Assembly (NCBI GenBank): GCA_031282085.1
Contig: JAITEK010000028.1
Location: forward strand, 1-11,450
DNA length: 11,450 nucleotides
Reading direction: 5' to 3'
Origin: Coriobacteriales bacterium
GTDB taxonomy: Bacteria > Actinomycetota > Coriobacteriia > Coriobacteriales > UBA8131
Numbering within the stretch: the stretch's first letter is position 1; every line of letters starts with the position of its first letter. This document shows positions 6,278 through 11,450 of the stretch, one piece after another. A program made the translations under genes and the position numbers. Below the pieces are notes generated by a model. The model made no database searches and was not told the DNA's origin. It saw nothing but the letters and a program-made list of their open reading frames with translations.

Positions 6278-7030
6278 ATGAGTATAACCGCGTTGGAGAT
6301 TCAGGAAGTCCGTTTCGGAGAGGTAAAAAGAGGCTACGACCCCAATGAGGTTGATGAGTTCCTGGAGCGTGTCGCGGCTGATGTTGACACCCTGAACCGC
6401 GCCCTCAGCGAGGCTGCCGCGCGTATCAAGGCTGCCGAGACGCGTGCGGAAGAAGCCGAACAACGGGCCGCGGAGGCCCTGTCCTCGATTCCCGACATCC
6501 CCATTCCTGCCGCCGAGCCAAAGCGCGAAGAAGGCGCCATCTCCGAGGAGATCATCTCCAAGGCGTTCATCGCCGCTCAGAAAAGTGCGGATGCCTTGCA
6601 GGAAGAAGCCCGCAAGGAGGCCGAGAAGCTCTACCGCGAGGCCGAGGCGAAAGGCCGCGACATCGTCCGCGAGGCTTTGTCCGAGAAGCAGAAGACGCTT
6701 GCCGAGCTCGACAGGCTGCGTGAGTCGAGCGAGCAGTTCAGGACCGAGTACCTCTCCCTCCTCAAGCATTTCCAGGCTGACGCGCAAAAGCGCCTTGCGG
6801 CCTTTGATGACATTACTGCGGCCAACGAGAAGGCCGCTGACACCCAGAAGGCTGCCGAGCGCCTGATCGCCAGCAACGATGCGGTTATTCCCGCGTCGGG
6901 TGTGGCCGCCGATGCCGCGGGCAAAGACGGCAGGACAGGCAAGAAGGCTGCCGTTGCCCCCACGGGCGCCGCTGCGGCCTATGCCCAGTTGGAAGATGAT
7001 GAGGAGCTGGACATCGAGGAGATCGACTGA
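6278..7030 (+). CDS. divIVA: DivIVA/Wag31 family polar and septal coiled-coil protein
   Basis: Scaffold that binds negatively curved membrane at septa and poles and, in actinobacteria, directs polar growth. The N-terminal lipid-binding domain is clear in residues 1-60, with the core RGYDPNEVDEFLERV. The residue before the key arginine is lysine (K17-R18), as in actinobacterial Wag31, where B. subtilis has phenylalanine. Two coiled-coil stretches follow: about 30-70, rich in Ala and Glu, and about 95-195, separated by a Pro-rich hinge. The C-terminal tail is Ala/Gly-rich and ends in acidic DDEELDIEEID. At 250 residues it is intermediate between B. subtilis DivIVA (about 164) and longer actinobacterial forms. 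AGAGAGG at 6264-6270 is the ribosome site. It closes the division cluster; lspA or ileS, often next in other genomes, are not here. Confidence 0.95.
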   Translation: MSITALEIQEVRFGEVKRGYDPNEVDEFLERVAADVDTLNRALSEAAARIKAAETRAEEAEQRAAEALSSIPDIPIPAAEPKREEGAISEEIISKAFIAAQKSADALQEEARKEAEKLYREAEAKGRDIVREALSEKQKTLAELDRLRESSEQFRTEYLSLLKHFQADAQKRLAAFDDITAANEKAADTQKAAERLIASNDAVIPASGVAADAAGKDGRTGKKAAVAPTGAAAAYAQLEDDEELDIEEID

Positions 7031-7066
7031 GCCGGTACTCGCGGCTCTCGGGTTGTTCGGTTGGCT

Positions 7067-7091
7067 CGTGTCTGAGAATCGTGTCTGAGAA
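7067..7091 (+). repeat. 13-bp tandem duplication spanning the start of the DUF167 gene
   Basis: CGTGTCTGAGAA occurs at 7067-7078 and again at 7080-7091, a period of 13 bases. The second copy carries the gene's GTG start; the first is out of frame and reads only GTG TCT GAG AAT CGT GTC TGA, a six-codon frame overlapping the real start. Confidence 0.85.
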
Positions 7092-7380
7092 CGATTCAGT
7101 GACCCTGGCGCTCAAGGTGATACCGCGAGCGGGCGCCAACGCCGTTGTCGGCTGGAGCAGTGAGACGCGTGACGAGCTGTTGGTGCGGGTTACGGCTCCA
7201 CCAGAAGGTGGCAAGGCAAACGCGGCCGTCCTCAAGGCGCTTGCGCAGTCGCTGGGCATACCGAGAACCAGCATGAGGATAGTGCGTGGCGTTACTTCAC
7301 GGCAGAAGCTCGTCGCGTTTGAGATAGGGGCGCAAAGATACCTTCAGTGGAAGGACTCTTTGCTTGTACGTCAACCGTGA
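7081..7380 (+). CDS. DUF167/YggU family protein
   Basis: A 99-residue protein of the conserved DUF167 (UPF0235, YggU) family. Its function is not established, though relatives often sit next to yggT and other cell-division neighbourhood genes. The family pattern is clear: KVIPRAGANAVVGW, a strand LLVRVTAPPEGGKANAAV (about residues 33-50), and a C-terminal SMRIVRGVTSRQK. The start is GTG 7081. No good ribosome site precedes it, only a GAG four bases away, and the start lies in a 13-bp duplication. The 50-base gap from divIVA has no terminator, so it is probably co-transcribed with divIVA. Confidence 0.88.
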   Translation: MSENDSVTLALKVIPRAGANAVVGWSSETRDELLVRVTAPPEGGKANAAVLKALAQSLGIPRTSMRIVRGVTSRQKLVAFEIGAQRYLQWKDSLLVRQP

Positions 7381-7399
7381 TCGCGACCAGAGGAGAGCC

Positions 7400-8278
7400 A
7401 TGCCCTACACTATCATCACTGATTCCTCCGCGAATCTCCCCGACAGCTATGTTGAGCGTTACGGATTATCCATTCTCTCACTTGAGTTCATCGTCGACGG
7501 CGTCTCTTACCGTGGCTACACGGAAGGAGAGATAACCGACAATCGACAGTTCTACAACATGATGCGCGAGGGCAAGGTCGTTAAGACCTCTCTGGTGAGT
7601 CCCAAGGAGGCCGAGACGGTTCTGCGTGCTTGCTTTGAGGCGGGCAACGATGCCCTCTACCTTGGGTTCGACTCCGCGCTTTCGGGCACCTATGAAGCCG
7701 TGAGCGCTCATATGCGGACCGTTCAGGAAAGTGAATACCCCGAGCGTAAGCTGCGTTGCGTTGATACGTTGGCGGCAGCGTTGGGCGAGGGACAGCTGGT
7801 TGTCGAGGCGGCTAAGCGCAAGCTCGCGGGGGCGTCTCTCGACGAACTCGCGGACTGGGCTGAGGAGCAGCGCCTCGGATTTGCCCACTGGTTCACGGTT
7901 GAGGACCTCAACTACCTCCAGCGCGGCGGCAGACTTTCCAAGGGAGCGGCCTTTGCGGCTACGCTGCTCAACATCAAGCCGGTGCTCCACGTGGATGTGG
8001 AGGGGCGGCTCGTACCGGTTGAGAAGGTGCGAGGGCGCAAGAAATCCATCCAGGCGCTCTTTGAGCGCTATGCGAAGACTGCCCGTGAGCCGCGCGCCGA
8101 ACTCCCCGTTTATATCTCGCACGGGGACTGTCTTGAGGACGCGCAGCAACTCGCCGACCTCATCAGCTCCGAGTACGGAGCGACAGACGTAGTGATAAAC
8201 GACCTCGACCCCGTCATAGGCGCCCACGCCGGCCCCGGCACCGTCGCCCTGTTCTTCCTCACCGACGAAGTACGCTGA
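7400..8278 (+). CDS. DegV family fatty-acid-binding protein
   Basis: Cytoplasmic lipid carrier of the DegV family. Members called FakB present fatty acids to the kinase FakA so that exogenous fatty acids can enter phospholipids; no fakA is visible here, so the partner is presumed elsewhere. The frame extends back to a TTG at 7364, but AGAGGAGA at 7389-7396 and the normal N-terminus MPYTIITDSSANLP support ATG 7400, giving 292 residues. Family motifs are TDSSANL (7-13), KTSLVSP (62-68), FDSALSGTYEA (90-100) lining the fatty-acid pocket, LNYLQRGGRLS, LLNIKPVLHVD, and the C-terminal DPVIGAHAGPGTVALFF. It begins 19 bases after the DUF167 gene and likely shares its transcript. It is the last plus-strand gene before a convergent junction. 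Confidence 0.94.
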   Translation: MPYTIITDSSANLPDSYVERYGLSILSLEFIVDGVSYRGYTEGEITDNRQFYNMMREGKVVKTSLVSPKEAETVLRACFEAGNDALYLGFDSALSGTYEAVSAHMRTVQESEYPERKLRCVDTLAAALGEGQLVVEAAKRKLAGASLDELADWAEEQRLGFAHWFTVEDLNYLQRGGRLSKGAAFAATLLNIKPVLHVDVEGRLVPVEKVRGRKKSIQALFERYAKTAREPRAELPVYISHGDCLEDAQQLADLISSEYGATDVVINDLDPVIGAHAGPGTVALFFLTDEVR

Positions 8279-8528
8279 GCCGCGCGGCGTGCCAGCCGTG
8301 GCGGTGACCGTGCCACGAGGACGCTACGCGTCCCGCGGTGTTTAGTAAGTCCGGTCGCTAGCGCGCCCGGTTGGACCCCGGGATAAACCCGGGGTGACGG
8401 ACGAAAAGCCCGTCATTCTGGCTTTATGCCAGAATCCAGTCGGCCGCGGTAGCGGGCGACGTATAGAGAGCGTGCGCAGCACGCGACACACGGTTACGCG
8501 TAGCACACGATTCCGCGCACAAAAGAGT
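8279..8528. other. Palindrome-dense intergenic region between convergent genes
   Basis: The 326-base gap between degV and glnA shows no credible gene. It is packed with short perfect inverted repeats: GCCGCGCGGC (8279-8288), CGTGGC/GCCACG (8297-8317), GGACGC-TAC-GCGTCC (8319-8333), CGCTAGCG (8356-8363), the paired units at 8371-8440, GCGTGC-GCA-GCACGC (8470-8484), and TACGCGTA (8495-8502). The remainder, 8529-8604, holds the glnA hairpins listed separately. None of the hairpins is followed by a T-run on the plus strand, so degV has no clear intrinsic terminator; the best candidate is 8319-8333, followed by CGCGGTGTTT. Confidence 0.6.
8371..8440. repeat. Inverted pair of about 30-bp palindromic units (REP/BIME-like)
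   Basis: Unit 1 (8371-8400) is TTGG, the stem ACCCCGGG, loop ATAAA, the stem CCCGGGGT, then GACGG. Unit 2 (8410-8440), read on the minus strand, is CTGG, stem ATTCTGGC, loop ATAAA, stem GCCAGAAT, then GACGG. The ends, loop and length match while the stem bases differ and still pair perfectly, and TGACGG/CCGTCA between the units pair as well. This is the build of dispersed extragenic palindromes, and the wording resembles 'CCCGGGGTGACG' repeats common in other genomes. Confidence 0.7.
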
Positions 8529-8555
8529 GGAGGCGGTGGCATTGCCACCGCCTCC
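8520..8555 (-). terminator. Intrinsic terminator of the glutamine synthetase gene
   Basis: A perfect 12-bp stem, GGAGGCGGTGGC (8529-8540) with GCCACCGCCTCC (8544-8555), closes a 3-base loop. Read on the minus strand it is followed after three bases by CTTTTG, and it lies about 50 bases beyond the glnA stop. On the plus strand it is followed by GAGAGCG, so it is not expected to stop degV transcripts. Confidence 0.78.
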
Positions 8556-8576
8556 GAGAGCGCCCGGATACAATCT

Positions 8577-8595
8577 TGGCAGGAGGAACCTGCCA
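8577..8595 (-). repeat. Small hairpin just after the glnA stop
   Basis: TGGCAGG (8577-8583) and CCTGCCA (8589-8595) form a perfect 7-bp stem with a 5-base loop, 9 bases beyond the glnA stop codon. No T-run follows on either strand, so it is more likely a 3'-end stabilising hairpin than a terminator. Confidence 0.5.
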
Positions 8596-8604
8596 GAGAC
8601 TGGA

Positions 8605-10686
8605 TCAGGTATAGAAAAGGATCTCGTTGTAGGTCGGGACAGGCCAGTAATCATCCCCAACCAACAACTCAGCCTCGTCGACCGCCGTGCGCACGTTGAC
8701 CATCGCAGGGAGGACCTTCGTGCAGTAGGCCTGGGCGTTCGCGAGTGAATCCTCTATCTGTGCCGCTTTGGCGATTTCTTCCTCAAGTACCTCGGCGCCG
8801 GTGTAGATGGCGTCGATGCAGGCTGTCAGCTTGGCGAGCAGGTCTTTCTCCGCCTTGGTGGCCTGCGCGCCCGCGCCTTCCTTCGCCGCGATGGCGCTGG
8901 CAACTGTGGTGGAGAACTCGATGATGGCGGGCAGGTAATGGCGCCGCGCCAGGCGGGCGGTGGTCAGCCCCTCGATGTTCACCTTCTTGGAGTAATGCTC
9001 GAGCTTGACCTCGTAGCGGCTCTCCACCTCAACCTTCGAGAGCACCTTGAACTGCTCAAACACCGCTATGCTTTCCGGCGCGACGTACTGCGGCAGCGCG
9101 TCGGGGGTCGACTTGAGGTTGAGCAGCCCGCGACGGGCAGCCTCAACGGGCCATTCCTCGCTGTAGTTGTCACCGTTGAAGATGATGCGCTGATGCGCGC
9201 TCAGGCTCTGCTTGAGGTAGGCGCGCGCCGCACTCTCAAAGTCCTCGGCGCCCTCAACAGCATCCGCAAAGTTGGAAAGCGCCTTGGCGACGATAGTGTT
9301 GAGCACCATGTTCGCATCGGAAAGGTTAACCTCCGAGCCGGGCATGCGGAACTCGAACTTGTTGCCCGTGAAGGCAAAAGGCGAGGTGCGGTTGCGGTCT
9401 GCGTTGTCCTTGGTAAAGGTCGGCAGCACACTTGCGCCCAACTCCATTTTGATGTCGCCGGACGACTTATGCTCGGTGCTGTTGATGATGGCGTGCACCA
9501 CACCCTCAAGCTCCTCGCCGAGGTAGACGGAGATGATGGCCGGGGGAGCCTCATTGGCGCCCAGGCGATGGTCATTGCCGGCGGAGGCGACGCTCATGCG
9601 CAGCAGGCCCTGGAACTCGTCAACCGCCTCGATGACCGCGGTAAGGAAGACGAGGAACTGGAGGTTCTCAAACGGCGTCTTGCCGGGCTCAAGCAGGTTG
9701 GCGCCGTCGGCGGAGATGCTCCAGTTGTTGTGCTTGCCTGAGCCGTTGATGCCCTCAAAGGGCTTCTCGTGTTGCAGGCAGACCAACCCCTGGTGCGGAG
9801 CGAGCTTGCGCATCAGCTCCATGGTGAGCAGGTTCGCGTCGATGGCAGCGTTCGTCGTCTGGAAGATAGGCGCCAGCTCGTGCTGGGAGGGCGCGACCTC
9901 GTTGTGCTTGGTGTTCGCGGGGATGTCGAGCTTCCACAGCTCGTCGTCCAGCTCCTGCATGAAGCGGTTCACATTGGGGCGGATGGCGCCGAAGTAGTGC
10001 TCCTCAAGCTCCTGGCCCTTGCAGGGAGTCGCACCGAACAGCGTGCGGCCGGTCAGGATGAGGTCGAGGCGCTGAGCGTAATCATCCTCTTTGATGAGGA
10101 AGTATTCCTGCTCGGGCCCGACGGTCGTGGAGACCTGCTTGGGCTCATCGCCGAAGAAGCTGAGCACGCGTTTGGCCTCGCGTGAGATGGCGTCCATCGA
10201 GCGCAGCAACGGGGTCTTCTTGTCGAGGGCCTCGCCGGTATAGCTGATGAAGGCGGTGGGGATGCAGAGCACCTCATCTTTGATGAAGGCGTAACTCGTG
10301 GGATCCCAGGCGGTGTAGCCACGCGCCTCAAAGGTCGCACGCAGGCCGCCCGAGGGGAAGCTTGAGGCGTCCGGCTCGCCCTGGATGAGCTCCTTACCCG
10401 AGAAGCTCAAGAGGGTGTTGCCATCAGCCTGCGGGTTGATGAAGCTGTCGTGCTTCTCCGAGGTGATGCCGGTGAGCGGCTGGAACCAATGGGTGTAGTG
10501 GGTCGCACCCTTCTCGATCGCCCATTCCTTCATCGCGTGTGCGACGACGTTGGCGATCTCGAGGTTCAGCGGCTTACCCTCCTTGACAGTCTTAGAAAGC
10601 ACCTTGTAGGTTGCTTTCGGCAGGCGCTCCTGCATGACGTGGTCGTTAAAGACCAACGCTCCGTAAATATCACTGATGTTTGACAT
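8605..10686 (-). CDS. glnA: Type III glutamine synthetase
   Basis: ATP-dependent ligase that makes glutamine from glutamate and ammonia, a main route of nitrogen assimilation; type III enzymes (GSIII, also called GlnN) form double-ring dodecamers of large subunits. The 693-residue length is typical of GSIII and far longer than type I (about 470). GSIII motifs in order are FPSGGLRATFEARGYTAWDP (111-130), VGPEQEYFLI (189-198, metal-binding Glu), HNEVAPSQHELAPIF (261-275), HEKPFEGINGSGKHNNWS (306-323), AGNDHRLGANEAPPAI (369-384), and RNRTSPFAFTGNKFEFRMPG (431-450). The C-terminus ends with WPVPTYNEILF. ATG 10684-10686 is preceded on its strand by AAAGGAGA. It is single-gene and convergent with degV, and has its own hairpin terminator. 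It is divergent from a GlnR-like regulator gene, which suggests nitrogen control. Confidence 0.97.
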   Translation of the reverse strand: MSNISDIYGALVFNDHVMQERLPKATYKVLSKTVKEGKPLNLEIANVVAHAMKEWAIEKGATHYTHWFQPLTGITSEKHDSFINPQADGNTLLSFSGKELIQGEPDASSFPSGGLRATFEARGYTAWDPTSYAFIKDEVLCIPTAFISYTGEALDKKTPLLRSMDAISREAKRVLSFFGDEPKQVSTTVGPEQEYFLIKEDDYAQRLDLILTGRTLFGATPCKGQELEEHYFGAIRPNVNRFMQELDDELWKLDIPANTKHNEVAPSQHELAPIFQTTNAAIDANLLTMELMRKLAPHQGLVCLQHEKPFEGINGSGKHNNWSISADGANLLEPGKTPFENLQFLVFLTAVIEAVDEFQGLLRMSVASAGNDHRLGANEAPPAIISVYLGEELEGVVHAIINSTEHKSSGDIKMELGASVLPTFTKDNADRNRTSPFAFTGNKFEFRMPGSEVNLSDANMVLNTIVAKALSNFADAVEGAEDFESAARAYLKQSLSAHQRIIFNGDNYSEEWPVEAARRGLLNLKSTPDALPQYVAPESIAVFEQFKVLSKVEVESRYEVKLEHYSKKVNIEGLTTARLARRHYLPAIIEFSTTVASAIAAKEGAGAQATKAEKDLLAKLTACIDAIYTGAEVLEEEIAKAAQIEDSLANAQAYCTKVLPAMVNVRTAVDEAELLVGDDYWPVPTYNEILFYT

Positions 10687-10716
10687 GATCCGGGCTCTCC
10701 TTTCCCTTTGTAAAAC

Positions 10717-10735
10717 GGTACACAGATACGTTACG
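10717..10735 (+). repeat. GGTACAC...ATACG...ACG motif, glnA-proximal copy
   Basis: GGTACAC (10717-10723) is followed by ATACG (10726-10730) and TTACG (10731-10735). The same elements recur at 10847-10865 by the regulator start. Both copies contain AC-n9-AC (here 10722 and 10733), a spacing described for GlnR sites in actinobacteria. It sits in the glnA leader, about 30-50 bases before the start. Confidence 0.35.
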
Positions 10736-10845
10736 CCATAATTGTTTCAAACAGATTAAATATTCGAGGTTTTTCTCGTCTGCCCTATATCATGCCGCGC
10801 GAGGGCGCGGGGGTTTATGCGGCGCGCCGGGGCCTGTGCGCGCTG

Positions 10846-10854
10846 TGGTACACT
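10846..10854 (+). promoter_or_regulatory. Candidate extended -10 promoter of the regulator gene
   Basis: TGGTACACT fits an extended -10 element with two mismatches to TATAAT and lies 24 bases before the start codon; the upstream sequence is G+C-rich with no -35. This would give a very short leader beginning near 10861. Confidence 0.3.
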
Positions 10855-10865
10855 TCATACGAACG
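10847..10865 (+). repeat. GGTACAC...ATACG...ACG motif, regulator-proximal copy
   Basis: GGTACAC (10847-10853), ATACG (10857-10861) and AACG (10862-10865) repeat the elements seen at 10717-10735 with one base more between the first two blocks. The AC-n9-AC spacing is kept (10852 and 10863). It overlaps the candidate -10 of the regulator gene, where a bound regulator would repress. Confidence 0.35.
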
Positions 10866-10878
10866 AGAGGAGGTCGTC

Positions 10879-11450
10879 ATGCATCGCCGGAATATCCTGG
10901 TCATCACAAGGCAGCCGGAACTCGCGCATCGGCTCAGGACGCTGTTTGCCAGTATGGATGTCGATGTGCGCTTCGTCGGTACACCGGTGGTTCCCACGCT
11001 GCAGGAATGTGTTGATGTGGATCTCGACCTCATCATCGTGGACGGCGACCATGAGACGCTGACGAACCTGCCCCGCATCGAGGAGTTGCTGTTTGAGGAT
11101 GACGCGCCCGCGCTGTTCATCATCGTGCCGCCCGAGTCGCTTTTGGGCTTGCAGCTCCCGGTCCGCCTGCTTCACGACTTCGTGACGCGCTCGGCGTCGG
11201 ACGCCGAGTACCAGGTGCGCCTGCACCAACTGCTGTGGCCGGGGGAGGAGGCTGGCAGCGCCGACTTCATCCGCGTCGGCTCGCTCACGCTCAACTTGGC
11301 GACCTACCAGGTGAAGGTTGACGGCGTGACGCTCGATTTTACCTATCTTGAGTACGCCCTGCTCGCCTTCCTCGTCACCCATCCGGGACGCACCTACTCG
11401 CGCGACGCCCTGCTGCGCCGCGTGTGGGGCTTTGAGTATTACGGCGGCTC
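10879..11450 (+). CDS. GlnR-like OmpR-family winged-helix regulator with degenerate receiver, 3' end missing
   Basis: DNA-binding transcription regulator; 190 residues are visible before the window ends, with perhaps 40-50 lost. AGAGGAGG at 10866-10873 precedes ATG 10879. Residues 5-120 fit a receiver fold with LIIVDGD placing an aspartate at 55. However, the acidic pair after strand 1 is absent (ILVITRQPE), the strand-4 Thr/Ser is replaced (LFIIVP), and the strand-5 lysine is arginine (FVTRSA). Phosphorylation by a kinase is therefore unlikely. Residues 130-190 are the OmpR winged helix: VGSLTLNLATYQVKVDGVTL, THPGRTYSRDALLRRVWGFEYYGG. The LIDGR-like strand 3 and the ATYxxK...HPGR...VWGYDYFGG-type helix region strongly recall actinobacterial GlnR, the orphan regulator of nitrogen genes (comparison from memory). 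Its divergent position from a glutamine synthetase supports a nitrogen role. No histidine kinase is visible, but the right side is cut. Confidence 0.85.
   Translation, partial: MHRRNILVITRQPELAHRLRTLFASMDVDVRFVGTPVVPTLQECVDVDLDLIIVDGDHETLTNLPRIEELLFEDDAPALFIIVPPESLLGLQLPVRLLHDFVTRSASDAEYQVRLHQLLWPGEEAGSADFIRVGSLTLNLATYQVKVDGVTLDFTYLEYALLAFLVTHPGRTYSRDALLRRVWGFEYYGG

Larger units (their letters stand above)
10687..10878. promoter_or_regulatory. Divergent control region between glnA and the GlnR-like regulator gene
   Basis: This 192-base gap must hold both promoters. Near glnA it is A+T-rich. On the minus strand TTGAAA (10750-10745) is a fair -35, but the -10 sixteen bases later (TATCTG) is poor; TGATATAGG near 10790 is an alternative extended -10. 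A TGTTT-C-AAACA palindrome lies at 10743-10753, over that -35. Towards the regulator it is very G+C-rich, with a CCGCGC-GAGG-GCGCGG hairpin at 10795-10810. Confidence 0.5.

Noticed and set aside
8394..8699. Open frame of 101 codons across the degV-glnA junction
   Set aside because: It consists of palindromic repeat sequence and then runs antisense into glnA; no protein features.
8938..9741. Plus-strand open frame of 267 codons opposite glnA
   Set aside because: Antisense shadow of the glutamine synthetase coding sequence with no family match.
10730..10750. GTTAC and GTTTC near the glnA promoter as a canonical GlnR box
   Set aside because: The two half-sites are 9 rather than 6 bases apart and the second is in the wrong orientation for gTnAC-n6-GaAAC.

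Overview
The window is G+C-rich, protein-dense chromosomal DNA. It reads as the core genome of a high-GC Gram-positive, most likely an actinobacterium of the class Coriobacteriia (Atopobium/Olsenella/Collinsella-like). The reasons are: an FtsZ with the actinobacterial GEGGGTGTG loop; SepF and a Wag31-like DivIVA with no FtsA nearby; a type III glutamine synthetase; an AmiE/AmiF-type peptide transporter as in low-GC Gram-positives; and GTG starts plus one apparent CTG start. This assignment is inference, as no rRNA is present. There are no tRNA or rRNA genes, CRISPR arrays, insertion sequences or phage genes.

Layout. Positions 1-1876 hold the end of an oligopeptide ABC transporter operon: two overlapping ATPase genes, oppD (cut by the left edge) and oppF. 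Positions 2091-7030 hold a division and septum cluster in the ylm order: ftsZ, yggS (PLP homeostasis), sepF, proC, yggT, divIVA. Positions 7081-8278 continue on the same strand with a DUF167/YggU gene and a DegV-family fatty-acid-binding protein. Positions 8279-8604 are a palindrome-rich intergenic stretch between convergent genes; it includes the terminator of the next gene and a pair of inverted 30-bp palindromic units. Positions 8605-10686 (minus strand) encode a type III glutamine synthetase. A 192-bp divergent control region separates it from a gene cut by the right edge, which encodes an OmpR-type winged-helix regulator with a degenerate receiver that resembles actinobacterial GlnR.

How the genes fit together. 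FtsZ polymerises into the Z ring. SepF, whose C-terminal domain binds the FtsZ C-terminal peptide, would tether it to the membrane, a job that falls to SepF where FtsA is absent. DivIVA marks curved membrane and poles, and YggT is a small membrane protein of this neighbourhood. yggS and proC lie either side of sepF, a recurrent association that gave the human YggS homologue its old name (proline synthetase co-transcribed). The glutamine synthetase and GlnR-like regulator form a plausible self-contained nitrogen-assimilation module.

I found no clearly new multi-gene system. The best leads are the GlnR-like regulator with a repeated GGTACAC motif in the divergent region, the CTG start of yggS, the structured leader before sepF, the unusually long disordered linker of SepF, and the inverted palindromic pair near 8371-8440.
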